A stretch of 38,864 nucleotides of DNA from Listeria cornellensis FSL F6-0969 (GTDB lineage Bacteria; Bacillota; Bacilli; Lactobacillales; Listeriaceae), in NCBI RefSeq assembly GCF_000525855.1, contig NZ_AODE01000021.1, forward strand, positions 1-38,864, written 5' to 3'. Shown in pieces: positions 27,594 through 36,202 of this stretch. How positions within the stretch are numbered: position 1 is the first letter of the stretch; every line of letters begins with the position of its first letter. Below the pieces are notes generated by a model. The model saw only the letters and a program-made list of their open reading frames with translations. It did no database searches and was not told the DNA's origin. A program made the position numbers and the translations under genes.

Positions 27594-28265
27594 TTATCTT
27601 TTTACTTCTGACCAAATTTGAACGCAACGTTCGGCATAGGTTTTGCTATCTTTTTTATGGAATAAGGCGGATGTTCCAAGTACAAAAACATCGGGTAGAC
27701 AGTCGCTCATTTGGCCTATTGTTGTAGCATTGATATTTCCATCCACTTCAATAAGTGGCGCATAGGCGTTGTCTGCAAGTATTGCTCGTAACGTTCGTAG
27801 TTTTTCTAATACACTTTGTTGAAAAGATTGTCCTGCAAAACCTGGATTGACGGTCATCATCAATACCATTTCTACATCGTTTATATATGGTGAAATGGCT
27901 TCGAGTGGTGTTTCTGGGTTCAGAGCAATGGCGGGTTTTATGTGGTGGCTTCGGATTTTCTGGATGACGGCTGAGATGTCTTCACAAACTTCAACATGAA
28001 AAGATATATATTCGGGCTTTATTTTGGCAAACATATCGATATATTTTAATGGGTCTATTGTTGCTAGATGGACATCAAGCGATATATTGGTTGCCTTTTT
28101 CACTGCCATCAGCCATTCTGGACCAATCGCCAAATTATTCACATACTTACCATCCATGACGTCACAATGTAAAAGGTCAATTCCTGCAGCTTCCAATCGT
28201 TCCAGCTCGTCGGCTATATGTAGCTGATCCGCGCACATAATAGATGCTGCGATGTGTGTTGCCAT
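27594..28265 (-). CDS. Ribulose-phosphate epimerase family, AlsE-like
   Basis: A 223-aa paralogue of the canonical Rpe at the end of the operon. It keeps the barrel motifs (LLHCDVMDGKYVNN, SLDVHLATID, MTVNPGFAGQSF, LIEVDGNINATT). It differs where the two branches differ: ALNPETPLEAI instead of LNPGTP, PGFAGQ instead of PGFGGQ, VDGN instead of VDGG, and VLGTSALF near the end. These resemble E. coli AlsE, the D-allulose 6-phosphate 3-epimerase. It may therefore act on a different ketose phosphate arising from the operon's polyol. ATG 28265 has AGGAGG upstream and directly follows the transaldolase stop. Confidence 0.8.
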   Translation of the reverse strand: MATHIAASIMCADQLHIADELERLEAAGIDLLHCDVMDGKYVNNLAIGPEWLMAVKKATNISLDVHLATIDPLKYIDMFAKIKPEYISFHVEVCEDISAVIQKIRSHHIKPAIALNPETPLEAISPYINDVEMVLMMTVNPGFAGQSFQQSVLEKLRTLRAILADNAYAPLIEVDGNINATTIGQMSDCLPDVFVLGTSALFHKKDSKTYAERCVQIWSEVKR

Positions 28266-28919
28266 TTACTTACAACCTCCTTTTGCATGGAGATTGAAGG
28301 TTTGAATGCTATCTGCGGCTAACTTGTTCTGCATCATAACCTCCACTAAATCTGCTGGTATTGTTACATCTGCCGCCCCAGCTATAAGCGTTTCTGTGAT
28401 TTGCGCTGTGTTTTTGAAGCTTGCGCCGAGGATTTTTGTGGAAACGCCCAACTGTTTAAAAAGTGCTACCGTGTCTGTGATGATTCTTGATGCGCTGAGT
28501 CCCTGATTCGCCATTCGGTTGACGTAAGGCGCTACCCAATCACAACCTGCCAATGCTGCAAGATAGCTTTGCTCCACTGAAAAAATGGCTGTTGCTAGGA
28601 TTTCAACGTCTGGTCGTTCTTGTTTTAATTGAGTCATCACGTGGAAACCATTTTGATCGGCTGGAATTTTGATAGCGATTCTAGCGTCTTTTGAAAGAAT
28701 CGTTTGGGCATCTTCGTATAGCTCTGCTTGTGTCACACCTGTTGCTTGAATGAAAAGACGCTGACTTTCGCCTAGAATCGATAATATTTCCCGGGAAATA
28801 TTCGCACGGGTCTGTCCTTTTTCTTTAGCAAGCAAAGTTGGATTTGTTGTGACACCGGTGAGCCAGTTGAATGGTAGCATTGCCTCGATTTCCGTTATAT
28901 TTGCTGTATCTAAAAACAT
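28266..28919 (-). CDS. Transaldolase, TalC/FSA-type
   Basis: A 217-aa short transaldolase of the fructose-6-phosphate-aldolase type. MFLDTANITEIEAML opens the barrel, with TGVTTNPTLLAKE next. The Schiff-base Lys is in ARIAIKIPAD (about Lys85), followed by ATAIFSVEQSYLAALAG and APYVNRM. ATG 28919 is spaced 7-8 bases from GAGGTG and gives the usual MFLDTA N terminus; an in-frame GTG at 28928 is less likely. Together with transketolase, RpiB and the epimerases it completes the non-oxidative pentose phosphate set in one operon. Whether it is a true transaldolase or an aldolase cannot be told from motifs. Confidence 0.85.
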   Translation of the reverse strand: MFLDTANITEIEAMLPFNWLTGVTTNPTLLAKEKGQTRANISREILSILGESQRLFIQATGVTQAELYEDAQTILSKDARIAIKIPADQNGFHVMTQLKQERPDVEILATAIFSVEQSYLAALAGCDWVAPYVNRMANQGLSASRIITDTVALFKQLGVSTKILGASFKNTAQITETLIAGAADVTIPADLVEVMMQNKLAADSIQTFNLHAKGGCK

Positions 28920-28929
28920 GACCTTCACC

Positions 28930-29379
28930 TCACGTTTCGTTTTTTAATTCGATTGCTGTGATCATTTGCAATCGGTGTGTATGACGTTCCCCGCCAAATT
29001 TGGTGTCTAGCCAAGTGTCTACGATTCGTAGCGCCAAGCCTTCTCCCACAACGCGTTCACCGAGGCATAGAATATTGCTATCGTTATGTTCGCGTGTTGC
29101 TTGTGCGCTGAAGCAATCGGAGACTACTGCGGCACGAATTCCTGTGACTTTGTTTGCTGCAATCGACATGCCAATCCCTGTTCCACAGCATAAAATGCCC
29201 AAATCAGCTTCTCCGCTATTCACTTGATTGGCAACTTCCTCTGCATACGATGGAAAGTCAACACTATCATCACTATAGGTGCCTATATCTGATACAAGAA
29301 CCCCTCGTGTGTTTAAATGCGCAACAATAGCATCTTTTAGTCGTCTGCCGCCATGATCGCATCCAATAGTTATTTTCAT
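28930..29379 (-). CDS. rpiB: RpiB/LacAB-family sugar-phosphate isomerase
   Basis: A 149-aa Rossmann-like isomerase for ribose 5-phosphate/ribulose 5-phosphate or a similar pair. KITIGCDHGGRRLKDAI contains the phosphate-handling Asp-His. The active-site Cys lies in LGILCCGTGIGMSIAANKV, followed by GIRAAVVSDCFSAQATREHNDSNILCLGERVVG, and the conserved His/Arg in the C-terminal TWLDTKFGGERHTHRL. ATG 29379 follows GAGGGTG; an upstream extension (MRVKK) is disfavoured. Gene order places it between the dehydrogenases and the transaldolase. LacA/B-type substrates are a lesser alternative. Confidence 0.88.
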   Translation of the reverse strand: MKITIGCDHGGRRLKDAIVAHLNTRGVLVSDIGTYSDDSVDFPSYAEEVANQVNSGEADLGILCCGTGIGMSIAANKVTGIRAAVVSDCFSAQATREHNDSNILCLGERVVGEGLALRIVDTWLDTKFGGERHTHRLQMITAIELKNET

Positions 29380-29395
29380 TTTTTTCACCCTCATC

Positions 29396-29563
29396 CTAGA
29401 TTTTTAACCCCTGATTCGCGTATAATGAATGACAACAGAAACGGATGTGATACGCCAATATGACATCCGTTTCCGTTGCTTTCAGAGGATAACTGTATAC
29501 TTGAATCGGCCCGCCAGCTTTTTCCTGTGTATCTGTTGTCCTTTTTTGTCGTTGTTTTAGCAT
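29396..29563 (-). CDS. Small ORF in the pentitol operon, 55 aa
   Basis: ATG 29563 lies 9 bases after a perfect AGGAGG and opens 55 codons: a basic start, MLKQRQKRTTDTQEKAGGPI, then QVYSYPLKATETDVILAYHI and RFCCHSLYANQGLKI. It begins 20 bases after the polyol dehydrogenase stop and ends just before the ribosome binding site of rpiB, so it fills the gap exactly as an operon gene would. The middle of the frame encodes both arms of a long hairpin, which is unusual for a protein gene and suggests the RNA structure may matter more than the peptide. No family recognised. Confidence 0.4.
   Translation of the reverse strand: MLKQRQKRTTDTQEKAGGPIQVYSYPLKATETDVILAYHIRFCCHSLYANQGLKI
29433..29478 (-). 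other. 16-bp intra-operonic hairpin
   Basis: CAACGGAAACGGATGT and ACATCCGTTTCTGTTG pair over 16 bp around a 14-base loop. On the minus-strand transcript the one imperfect pair is a G-U wobble, whereas on the plus strand it would be A-C, so the structure favours the operon mRNA. No T-run follows, so it is not an intrinsic terminator. It may be a processing or stability element dividing the transport/dehydrogenase part from the pentose phosphate part. Confidence 0.6.
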
Positions 29564-29582
29564 GCTCGTTATCCTCCTATCA

Positions 29583-30614
29583 TTAAGATTTCACTAATAC
29601 TTTGATCTCATTTCCAGCCATAACAGCTTCAAAACCATCGCGCCATTCTTCTAAATCATAAACTTTCGTGATCATTCGTTTCGTATCGATTTTTCCATTT
29701 GCTAGTAAGTCTAGAGCGATATGCCATGAGCTCGGCTTCTGTGATCTGCTGCCAATATAAGTTATTTCGCGCTGAATAATCGATTCTTCATCAATTGGGT
29801 TACATTTCTCCGCGAAAAGTCCTACTTGACCGAATGTGCCTTTTTTAGCGGTTAGTGGCAAACCTTGATTTACTGCGGGAACAGCTCCTGAACAGTCGAA
29901 CACTTTATCTGCGCCATAGCCTTCTGTCATCGCAAAAACAATGTCTGCTAAATTTTCTTGCATCGTGTCTACCGTGCGATCGATGCCGAGTTCTGCTGCC
30001 AATTTCAACCGTTCGCTATCCTTCGTAATTCCTGCCATAATAACTGTCGCGCCCTGTGCTTTCACAACTTGTGCGAGCAGGAGTCCGATTGGTCCAGGTC
30101 CGAAAATCAACACCGTATCGGTTGGCTCAATCGTCGTTTTTTCAAGCGCGGCGTGAACGCAACATGCGAGTGGTTCTGTGAGTGCGGCGGCTTGATAGGA
30201 AATCGAATCCACTAATGTATGACAGCTTTCCTCGCGTGATAAAACATATTCCGCAAAACTACCGTTCGCCTGCGTTCCAATGCCACGTCGATGCGAACAG
30301 AGATTATACTCTTTTTCCAAGCAAAATTTGCACGTCCCACACGTTTCGAATGTCGTCTCGCTTGTTACCCTGTCGCCCACTTTGAGATTGGTAACATCAG
30401 GTCCAATCGCGACAACAACACCCGAAAACTCATGTCCCAGCGTTACCGGTGTTGTTGGATTGCCATACTCACCTTTAAATGTATGAATATCGGAACCGCA
30501 AATCCCCGTATAGGCCACTTTAATCTTCACGCGATTTCCATAAACCACTGGCTCAGCGACGTTTTCCAACATCATTTTGTCAAATCCTGATTCTGTTTTT
30601 ACAACTGCTTTCAC
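29583..30614 (-). CDS. Zinc-dependent polyol dehydrogenase
   Basis: A 343-aa MDR-family dehydrogenase. The catalytic zinc residues are in YTGICGSDIHTF and LGHEFSGVV (Cys, His-Glu), the structural zinc cysteines in ETCGTCKFCLEKEYNLC, and the NAD-binding motif in VLIFGPGPIGLLLAQ. It resembles sorbitol/arabitol-type dehydrogenases. GTG 30614 gives MKAVVKTESG, the usual MDR N terminus; GTG 30626 overlaps the stop of the previous gene (GTGA) but sits one base from its AGGAGG, so I prefer 30614. With a PTS in the operon, the substrate is probably a polyol phosphate, or the enzyme handles a second, unphosphorylated polyol. Confidence 0.85.
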   Translation of the reverse strand: MKAVVKTESGFDKMMLENVAEPVVYGNRVKIKVAYTGICGSDIHTFKGEYGNPTTPVTLGHEFSGVVVAIGPDVTNLKVGDRVTSETTFETCGTCKFCLEKEYNLCSHRRGIGTQANGSFAEYVLSREESCHTLVDSISYQAAALTEPLACCVHAALEKTTIEPTDTVLIFGPGPIGLLLAQVVKAQGATVIMAGITKDSERLKLAAELGIDRTVDTMQENLADIVFAMTEGYGADKVFDCSGAVPAVNQGLPLTAKKGTFGQVGLFAEKCNPIDEESIIQREITYIGSRSQKPSSWHIALDLLANGKIDTKRMITKVYDLEEWRDGFEAVMAGNEIKVLVKS

Positions 30615-30622
30615 GTTTTCCT

Positions 30623-31669
30623 TCACTCCTCCTGTGGTAAAATCATGACTTTGTTATAATCCTCTTTTCGACCAAGTATCATCGCGAATGCATCACTCGT
30701 TTCACTTACTTTATAACGATGGGAAATTAGTGGTTTCAACTGGATTCGTCCTTGATTTACGAAGGCAATCGATGTTGTCCATTCTTCCCCAGGAAACGGC
30801 GCCGAATAAGAGTTCCAAAAACCTTTTAACGTTAACTCTCGCCTGAAAATGTTCTCAAATGCTTCTTCGGGTAGCAAAACATCTGCATAAGCAATGCCGA
30901 GATACCCAATCTTGCCTTTTTTCTTCGTCACGCGTAGGCATTGTTCCTGCGTAATCTTAGAACCAGCGCATTCCAATGCGATATCTGCGCCACTTCCGCC
31001 AGTGTATTCGCGCACTTTTTCAGCTAAATCTTCTTGGAGCGGATTAATCGTGTAGCGGCACCCAAACTTGCGAGCTTCCGCCAATTTCCCATCACTAATG
31101 TCCACGGCGATAATATCCTTCACGCCTGCAAGCTGTAAACACTGCACCACGAGGATTCCAATCGTCCCAATTCCAAAAACAACGACCGTATCGCCAAGTT
31201 CTGGCTTAATACCTAAGACACCATGCATCGCTACAGCAAGTGGTTCCAACATCGCCGCTTCCTCAAAATCCATATCGCCAATTCCGATCACATTCGTTGC
31301 TTTCAACACAACATTTTCTGCAAAAGCACCATGAAAATGAGAGCCAACCATCCGATAATTTTCGCATAAAGAAAATTCGCCTTGTTGACAATATTCGCAA
31401 CTCCCGCAAGGAACGAGCGGAATCCCAGCAACGCGTTCTCCAACAGCAACCTCCGTCACGTCTGCACCTTTTTCCACAACCACGCCCGCGAATTCATGTC
31501 CCATTACCGCCGGAAGTGTGTATTTCCAACGCGTCTGCATTTTATGAATATCCGAGCCACAAATCCCAGCCGCCATCACTTTCACCCGTACCTCATCTTT
31601 GCCACAAACCGCTTCTTCCACCTGTTCCGCTTTGATTTCATTATTTTCATATAAAACCGCTGCTCGCAT
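30623..31669 (-). CDS. Zinc-dependent polyol-phosphate dehydrogenase, GatD-like
   Basis: A 348-aa MDR dehydrogenase. The catalytic zinc site is AAGICGSDIHKMQ with MGHEFAGVV, the structural zinc loop is PCGSCEYCQQGEFSLC, and the nucleotide-binding site is VVVFGIGTIGILVVQ followed by DIIAVDISDGKL with the acidic residue favouring NAD. The C-terminal GFWNSYSAPFPGEEW is a feature of galactitol-1-phosphate dehydrogenases (GatD). This fits the galactitol-type PTS encoded directly upstream and makes it the better candidate for oxidising the PTS product. ATG 31669 follows AAGGAG. Confidence 0.87.
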   Translation of the reverse strand: MRAAVLYENNEIKAEQVEEAVCGKDEVRVKVMAAGICGSDIHKMQTRWKYTLPAVMGHEFAGVVVEKGADVTEVAVGERVAGIPLVPCGSCEYCQQGEFSLCENYRMVGSHFHGAFAENVVLKATNVIGIGDMDFEEAAMLEPLAVAMHGVLGIKPELGDTVVVFGIGTIGILVVQCLQLAGVKDIIAVDISDGKLAEARKFGCRYTINPLQEDLAEKVREYTGGSGADIALECAGSKITQEQCLRVTKKKGKIGYLGIAYADVLLPEEAFENIFRRELTLKGFWNSYSAPFPGEEWTTSIAFVNQGRIQLKPLISHRYKVSETSDAFAMILGRKEDYNKVMILPQEE

Positions 31670-31695
31670 TTTTCCAACTCCTTTTCAAAAAACCG

Positions 31696-32976
31696 TTATT
31701 TCCCGAAAATAGCTTGGTAACCTTCAGAAAATTTTAAAATTAGCCAGTTTAAGAAGTTTCCGCCTAAATCAAGACTGGAAACTTTCGTTGCTCCGTCTGG
31801 CATTTTGAAATCAGCGCCATTCATCATGGCCGTATGCGTATCCGCGAAGTTCGTTGCCATAAGTAGCGAGAAGGCAATAACGATTGTCCCCGTGATAAGT
31901 GACTGCACAATGTTTCCTTTCCTGGAAGCTACGATAAAAGCAATATAAAATGGAATAGTTGCTAAATCACCAAATGGTAAAACCCGATTCCCCGGCAAAA
32001 TAACCGCCAATAAAAGTGTAATCGGAACGAGCATCAAAGCTGTCGACATAACCGCTGGATGTCCAACAGAAAGCGCCGCATCAAGTCCAATATACAGTTC
32101 GCGACCTTTGAATTTTGACTTCATAAACTCACGTGCCGCTTCTGAAATCGGAATTAGGCCTTCCATCAAAATTTTAACCATACGAGGCATTAGAAGCATA
32201 ACCGCGGCCATCGAAATCCCGACTTGGAATACTTCACCGACATCATAACCTGCAAGTAAACCGATCCCAATACCTAGAATTAAGCCCATCATCATCGGTT
32301 CCCCAAAAATACCAAACCTTTTTTGAATCGACTCTGGGTCCGCGTGAAGATTACGCAACCCTGGAATTTTCCCAACAACCCAGCCAATCGGAATACCAAT
32401 AAGCCCGAATGCAGCTGTAGAACCAGTTGGCATCGAAATCCCTTTTAGACCATAGAATTGCTCGACCATCGGCGCCGTTTTATCCGCAATAATCAGAACA
32501 GCCATCTCATACAAAATCGCACAAAGAATCGCGAACCACCAATTACCACCAGTGACAACATAGCCCGTCGCCCCAGCCGCGATAAAGTGCCAATAATTCC
32601 AAATATCGATATCCAATGTTTTGGTGATTCTAAAGAAAATAAGTAATAGATTGACAATAAGACAAATCGGAATCAGAATCGCTGCTACGGGGGACGCCCA
32701 AGAAGCCGCAGCTGCTGATGGCCAACCTGCATCAATAATCGTCAAATTCAGTCCGAAGCGTTCCACCATTTGTTGCGCCGCCGGACCCAAGTTTGTCACC
32801 AATAAGTTAATGACTAAGTTAATCCCCACAAAACCTATCCCAATCGTAATCCCCGACCGAAACGCCTTTTTAAAACCAGTACCAAAAATCATTCCGATAA
32901 TCAGAATAGCAATTGGCAAAATAACCGTCGGACCAAGATTTAAGACATATTGTACACCATCTAAAAGCTTATCCAT
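31696..32976 (-). CDS. gatC: PTS galactitol-family transporter, EIIC
   Basis: A 426-aa membrane channel of the PTS galactitol family with about ten helices. Recognisable segments are NLGPTVILPIAILIIGMIFG at the start, GITIGIGFVGINLVI, GWPSAAAASWASPVAAILIP and DAALSVGHPAVMSTALMLVP. The last three are conserved in GatC proteins for galactitol and pentitols. ATG 32976 has GGAGG upstream. EIIB and EIIA are encoded as separate proteins just before it. Substrate prediction is a pentitol such as D-arabitol or xylitol, from the pentose phosphate enzymes in the operon. Confidence 0.9.
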   Translation of the reverse strand: MDKLLDGVQYVLNLGPTVILPIAILIIGMIFGTGFKKAFRSGITIGIGFVGINLVINLLVTNLGPAAQQMVERFGLNLTIIDAGWPSAAAASWASPVAAILIPICLIVNLLLIFFRITKTLDIDIWNYWHFIAAGATGYVVTGGNWWFAILCAILYEMAVLIIADKTAPMVEQFYGLKGISMPTGSTAAFGLIGIPIGWVVGKIPGLRNLHADPESIQKRFGIFGEPMMMGLILGIGIGLLAGYDVGEVFQVGISMAAVMLLMPRMVKILMEGLIPISEAAREFMKSKFKGRELYIGLDAALSVGHPAVMSTALMLVPITLLLAVILPGNRVLPFGDLATIPFYIAFIVASRKGNIVQSLITGTIVIAFSLLMATNFADTHTAMMNGADFKMPDGATKVSSLDLGGNFLNWLILKFSEGYQAIFGK

Positions 32977-33039
32977 ACCCTTTTCCTCCTTTTTAAATGG
33001 GAGCTTTCACTCGATTTCTGCCAAGCTCCCTATTCTCTA

Positions 33040-33318
33040 TTACTTCAAATTCGCCAAAATCTCTGCGTCTAATTCTTCCATCCCAATCCCCGAAATATAA
33101 GCCGTCGCGATAATCGCTGGAATGCTATACGTCGTTGGCAAGATCGTCGTTGAAACAATAAGATCTGCCCCTTCTTGTTTCGACGCCGCTTCTGCGATTT
33201 TAATTTGCTCCACACTCGCGTCAATGCCGTTATCCTTCAACAAATTCTCCACACGATTCATAACGACCGTCGATGTTGCGATTCCTGCTCCACATGCTAC
33301 CAATACTTTTTTACTCAT
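33040..33318 (-). CDS. gatB: PTS galactitol-family EIIB
   Basis: A 92-aa cytoplasmic phosphotransfer protein. MSKKVLVACGAGIATSTVV carries the phosphocysteine at Cys9 in the P-loop-like fold typical of GatB. Its start codon overlaps the EIIA stop (TAATG), and GGTGAGG precedes it. It passes phosphate from EIIA to the sugar bound by the EIIC encoded downstream. Confidence 0.92.
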   Translation of the reverse strand: MSKKVLVACGAGIATSTVVMNRVENLLKDNGIDASVEQIKIAEAASKQEGADLIVSTTILPTTYSIPAIIATAYISGIGMEELDAEILANLK

Positions 33319-33803
33319 TATTTTTCCTCACCCTTCAAATGTAATACTACTTGCGACAACGTTTCGATGATATCATCCGCCGTTTTTGCCGCGAGCAGTG
33401 CTTTTACGTGTTCTTCATTTTGGATTGCGCCCATTAATTGTTGCAAAACGGCAAGTTGGCTGTGCGGCTCATTTAGCCCTAACACAAAAATCAAATTCGC
33501 CGTTGTTTCTTGATTCGCGTCCGCCATCTGCTTGAACGGAATTCCCGCCTCACTTGTTAATACTGCGATAAACTGCTCCGTCACACATTCTGGGTCCGTA
33601 TGCGGCAATGCTACGCCAAAATTCTCTAACTGTAACCCCGTTGGAAAAATGGCCTCCCGCTCCGTCAACTTCTGCAAAAACTGGTCGGTAATCAAGTCCT
33701 GCGAAGCCGCGCGCGTGGATACTTCTGCAAAAAGTTCCGTCTGATCTTGGCAAGGCGTCTGCACCCAGATCATCTCTTTCTTTATAAACTGTACTAAATC
33801 CAT
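33318..33803 (-). CDS. gatA: PTS galactitol-family EIIA
   Basis: A 161-aa EIIA of the fructose/mannitol fold (PTS_EIIA_2). The phospho-His is His68 in FGVALPHTDPECV, with the preceding EREAIFPTGLQLE segment also conserved. ATG 33803 is 7 bases from AGGAGG; ATG 33809 is too close. It lies 12 bases after the regulator gene, whose own C-terminal EIIA-like domain is related. Confidence 0.9.
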   Translation of the reverse strand: MDLVQFIKKEMIWVQTPCQDQTELFAEVSTRAASQDLITDQFLQKLTEREAIFPTGLQLENFGVALPHTDPECVTEQFIAVLTSEAGIPFKQMADANQETTANLIFVLGLNEPHSQLAVLQQLMGAIQNEEHVKALLAAKTADDIIETLSQVVLHLKGEEK

Positions 33804-33815
33804 TCCCATTCCTCC

Positions 33816-35890
33816 TTATTTCACTTTTTCCTCAAGTTCTACGATGAATTTCCGAATTGTCTGATGGATGATTTGCGATTCCTCTAGTTGCGCGATTTTT
33901 TTCAGTGTTTTCTTATGTCCAGCAAGTTCCATCAATTGCAGTAAAGCTTGGAAGTGAGCGTTTTTATCGATGGCCGCGATGACCACGACGAAATGCAATA
34001 TCCCGCCATCTTCAAGCGCTAGCCCGTCTTCGATATAAAGCATGCTCATTCCAAGTTCTTTCACGCCTTTTTCAGTCTCTGCATGAGGAATAGCAATGGT
34101 CTGCCGCAATACAATATGCGCGGCCGGTGTGACATGTTGTTGCATCATTTCTTGCACGTACGCATCCGTGATAGCTCCTTTTTCGAGCAATGGCACCGAA
34201 GCCAACTGAATCGCCGCTTGCCAATCCGTCACGGCTCGAACCCGTTGAATCATCTCCGGTTGTAACAAGTCCGCCAATTCTTTCCGCTCTCCAGCCACAT
34301 GTTCCGCCGCCTTCATCGGTTGCGTTAAACAGTCTGCCAGCGCCTTTGCCAACCGCTCCTTATCCTGCACCGTCGCATGTTTCTCAACCGCCCGCATCAA
34401 CTGCTCCACGCTCACGCTACTCTCGCCCATCATGTAAACCGACCGCATCACGCGCCGCCTGAGCTCCAATCGTTCCTGCTCATCCATTAATTGATTAATT
34501 AGAAAAATCTTCTTCTCCGTCCGAAGTGGCACTGCCGAAAAAATTAAATCATACCGCACATTCGTCTGTTCAAATTCGCGGATCGACATAGCCTGATAAA
34601 AAAAAGATTTCCGGAAACAAACTACGCAACGTCTTCTCCATCAAGCGCGAAATCGACAACCCATTCGGACACACAACTACGCCCTTTAGCCGTGTCTGCA
34701 ACCTTTCCGTCGTATCAATCAAATGCCCACCAATAAACAACGTGATAAAAATACTCTCATTTTCAGGAATACGCGTTCCAATAAATTTTTCGAGCGGTTT
34801 GAGGGACTGCTTCACAATATAATGTACCGCCTGAAATTCCTGATCAATCTTGTCTAAAAGACTATAATCCGTCGTTAAATGGTATTTTATCCGATAATAC
34901 GCCGGTTTTATGTGCGCAAATAACTTTTCGAGCAGCGAGGCCTTATCGACAAACTGAATGCACGCCTTCTTCTCAAATCCGCTCAAAACTTGCGACACAG
35001 CCATTTTCAAGCGCGGCGACGTCTCGTTTGTTAAGTCATTTTTCGGTAACACATTCGACGTCAACAACTGCAACGAAATATACAGTCGCTCCGTTTCCGA
35101 AATATACGGCTCATCCTCAATCAACAGCTGCACCGCGCCATATTCCTGCGTATCTGACAACTCATTAAAATCAATTAAAAATTCCGTCGTGATGCGCTGC
35201 CCTTTTCGGATTCGCCTGAAAATACTTTCCAGAATATACGGTAAAATCTGCATTTTGTTATCAATAAACGTCAAATTAAGCTGCCCTTCCACTTCCACCA
35301 AATGCTCCCGAATCGTTTCCACCCGAGTCGAATCTATCTGCATAAAATGTTGCAAAAGCGACTCACCATTATAACTTGAAACAATGTGCCCCGCCGCATA
35401 AATCAACGCCGACCGCTGATTCCACTCATCTCCACGAATCTGATAGCCCTTCATCCGCGAATAATGCACCGCAAGCCCAAACGTATCAAAAATCATCTGC
35501 ACACCCTTCAAATCACGCAGAACCGTATTTTTGCTCACATCTAGTTCACTAATAAAATGATTCAGCGACAGTTCCTCCTGATTCGTCGAGAGCATCAAGA
35601 TAATCAAGCTCGCCCGCTCCTTTTCAGACAAGATATACCGATCTTCCTCCTCCCCATTCGTCTTTTTTTTCCACCAGTTGAAACAGGTCAGGTTCCACAA
35701 CAAAACGTCCATTCGCTGACCGATGAATCTTCGGATAAGCCTGCTCTTCCAGCCACTGATTCACCTTCTGAAAGCTATAATCCACCTGCCTACGCGTCAA
35801 CCCGAACTTCTCTTGCAGCTTGGCATTCGATATATTAGGATGCCGCAGAATCTCTTTCAACAGCACGTTGCTTCTTTCATCCAAATACAT
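33816..35890 (-). CDS. PRD-containing transcriptional activator, BglG/MtlR type (two frameshifts)
   Basis: A regulator of about 690 aa when restored. Domains in order: N-terminal winged helix (MYLDERSNVLLKEIL, KLQEKFGLTRRQVDYS), a second HTH (LNHFISELDVSKNTVLRDLKG), two PRDs (about 190-400), an EIIB-like domain with Cys in GVVVCPNGLSISRLME, and an EIIA-like domain with His in IAIPHAETEKGV. This layout identifies a DNA-binding activator controlled by PTS phosphorylation, not an RNA-binding antiterminator. The frame breaks at T8 (35663-35670) and A8 (34598-34605). Removing one base at each gives LVEKKTNGEEEDRYIL and LFPEIFFYQAMSIREF. ATG 35890 has AGGAGGG. As first gene of the operon it should autoregulate and activate the genes that follow. 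Confidence 0.88.
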
Positions 35891-35912
35891 GATATCCCTC
35901 CTGTTCTCTTTT

Positions 35913-35952
35913 ATTATAGAACGCTTCACACTATAATTGTACACGCTTTCAT
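35913..35952 (-). promoter_or_regulatory. Promoter and cre-like site of the pentitol operon
   Basis: TATAAT (35918-35913) lies 17 bases after a poor -35, TACAAT (35941-35936), as expected for an activator-dependent promoter. ATGAAAGCGTGTACA at 35952-35938 matches the cre consensus at all but one constrained position and overlaps the -35 region, so CcpA repression is likely. Confidence 0.6.
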
Positions 35953-36063
35953 CCCAACATCTTGTTAAGAAATTGTACAGCATGGGGCTTTACTTGTGAT
36001 TTCCTTAACAGAAGTACCTATCAATCCACGCAAAAAAGCCCACTAGCGATGCCCTGAAAGCAA

Positions 36064-36105
36064 AACAAAAACCACGTCTACCTCAACTATACGGCGCAGA
36101 CATGG
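36064..36105 (-). terminator. Terminator of the Mga-like regulator gene
   Basis: CCATGTCTGC and GTAGACGTGG pair with two G-U wobbles (36105-36096 with 36081-36072), then TTTTTGTTTTG. The remaining intergenic region from 35953 to 36202 shows no other gene. Confidence 0.6.
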
Positions 36106-36202
36106 CAATTTCAATAAGAATTATTTAACATGGTTGGCAATTCTAAAAACTACGTGCAAGATACGGAAATAATACCATCGTTGTGGAGCAAATCAATGTC
36201 TA

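Noticed and set aside
33816-35890. RNA-binding antiterminator function for the BglG-like regulator and its use on the RAT at 18142-18169
   Set aside because: The protein has DNA-binding HTH domains and a C-terminal EIIB-EIIA pair, not the CAT RNA-binding domain, so it is a DNA-binding activator.
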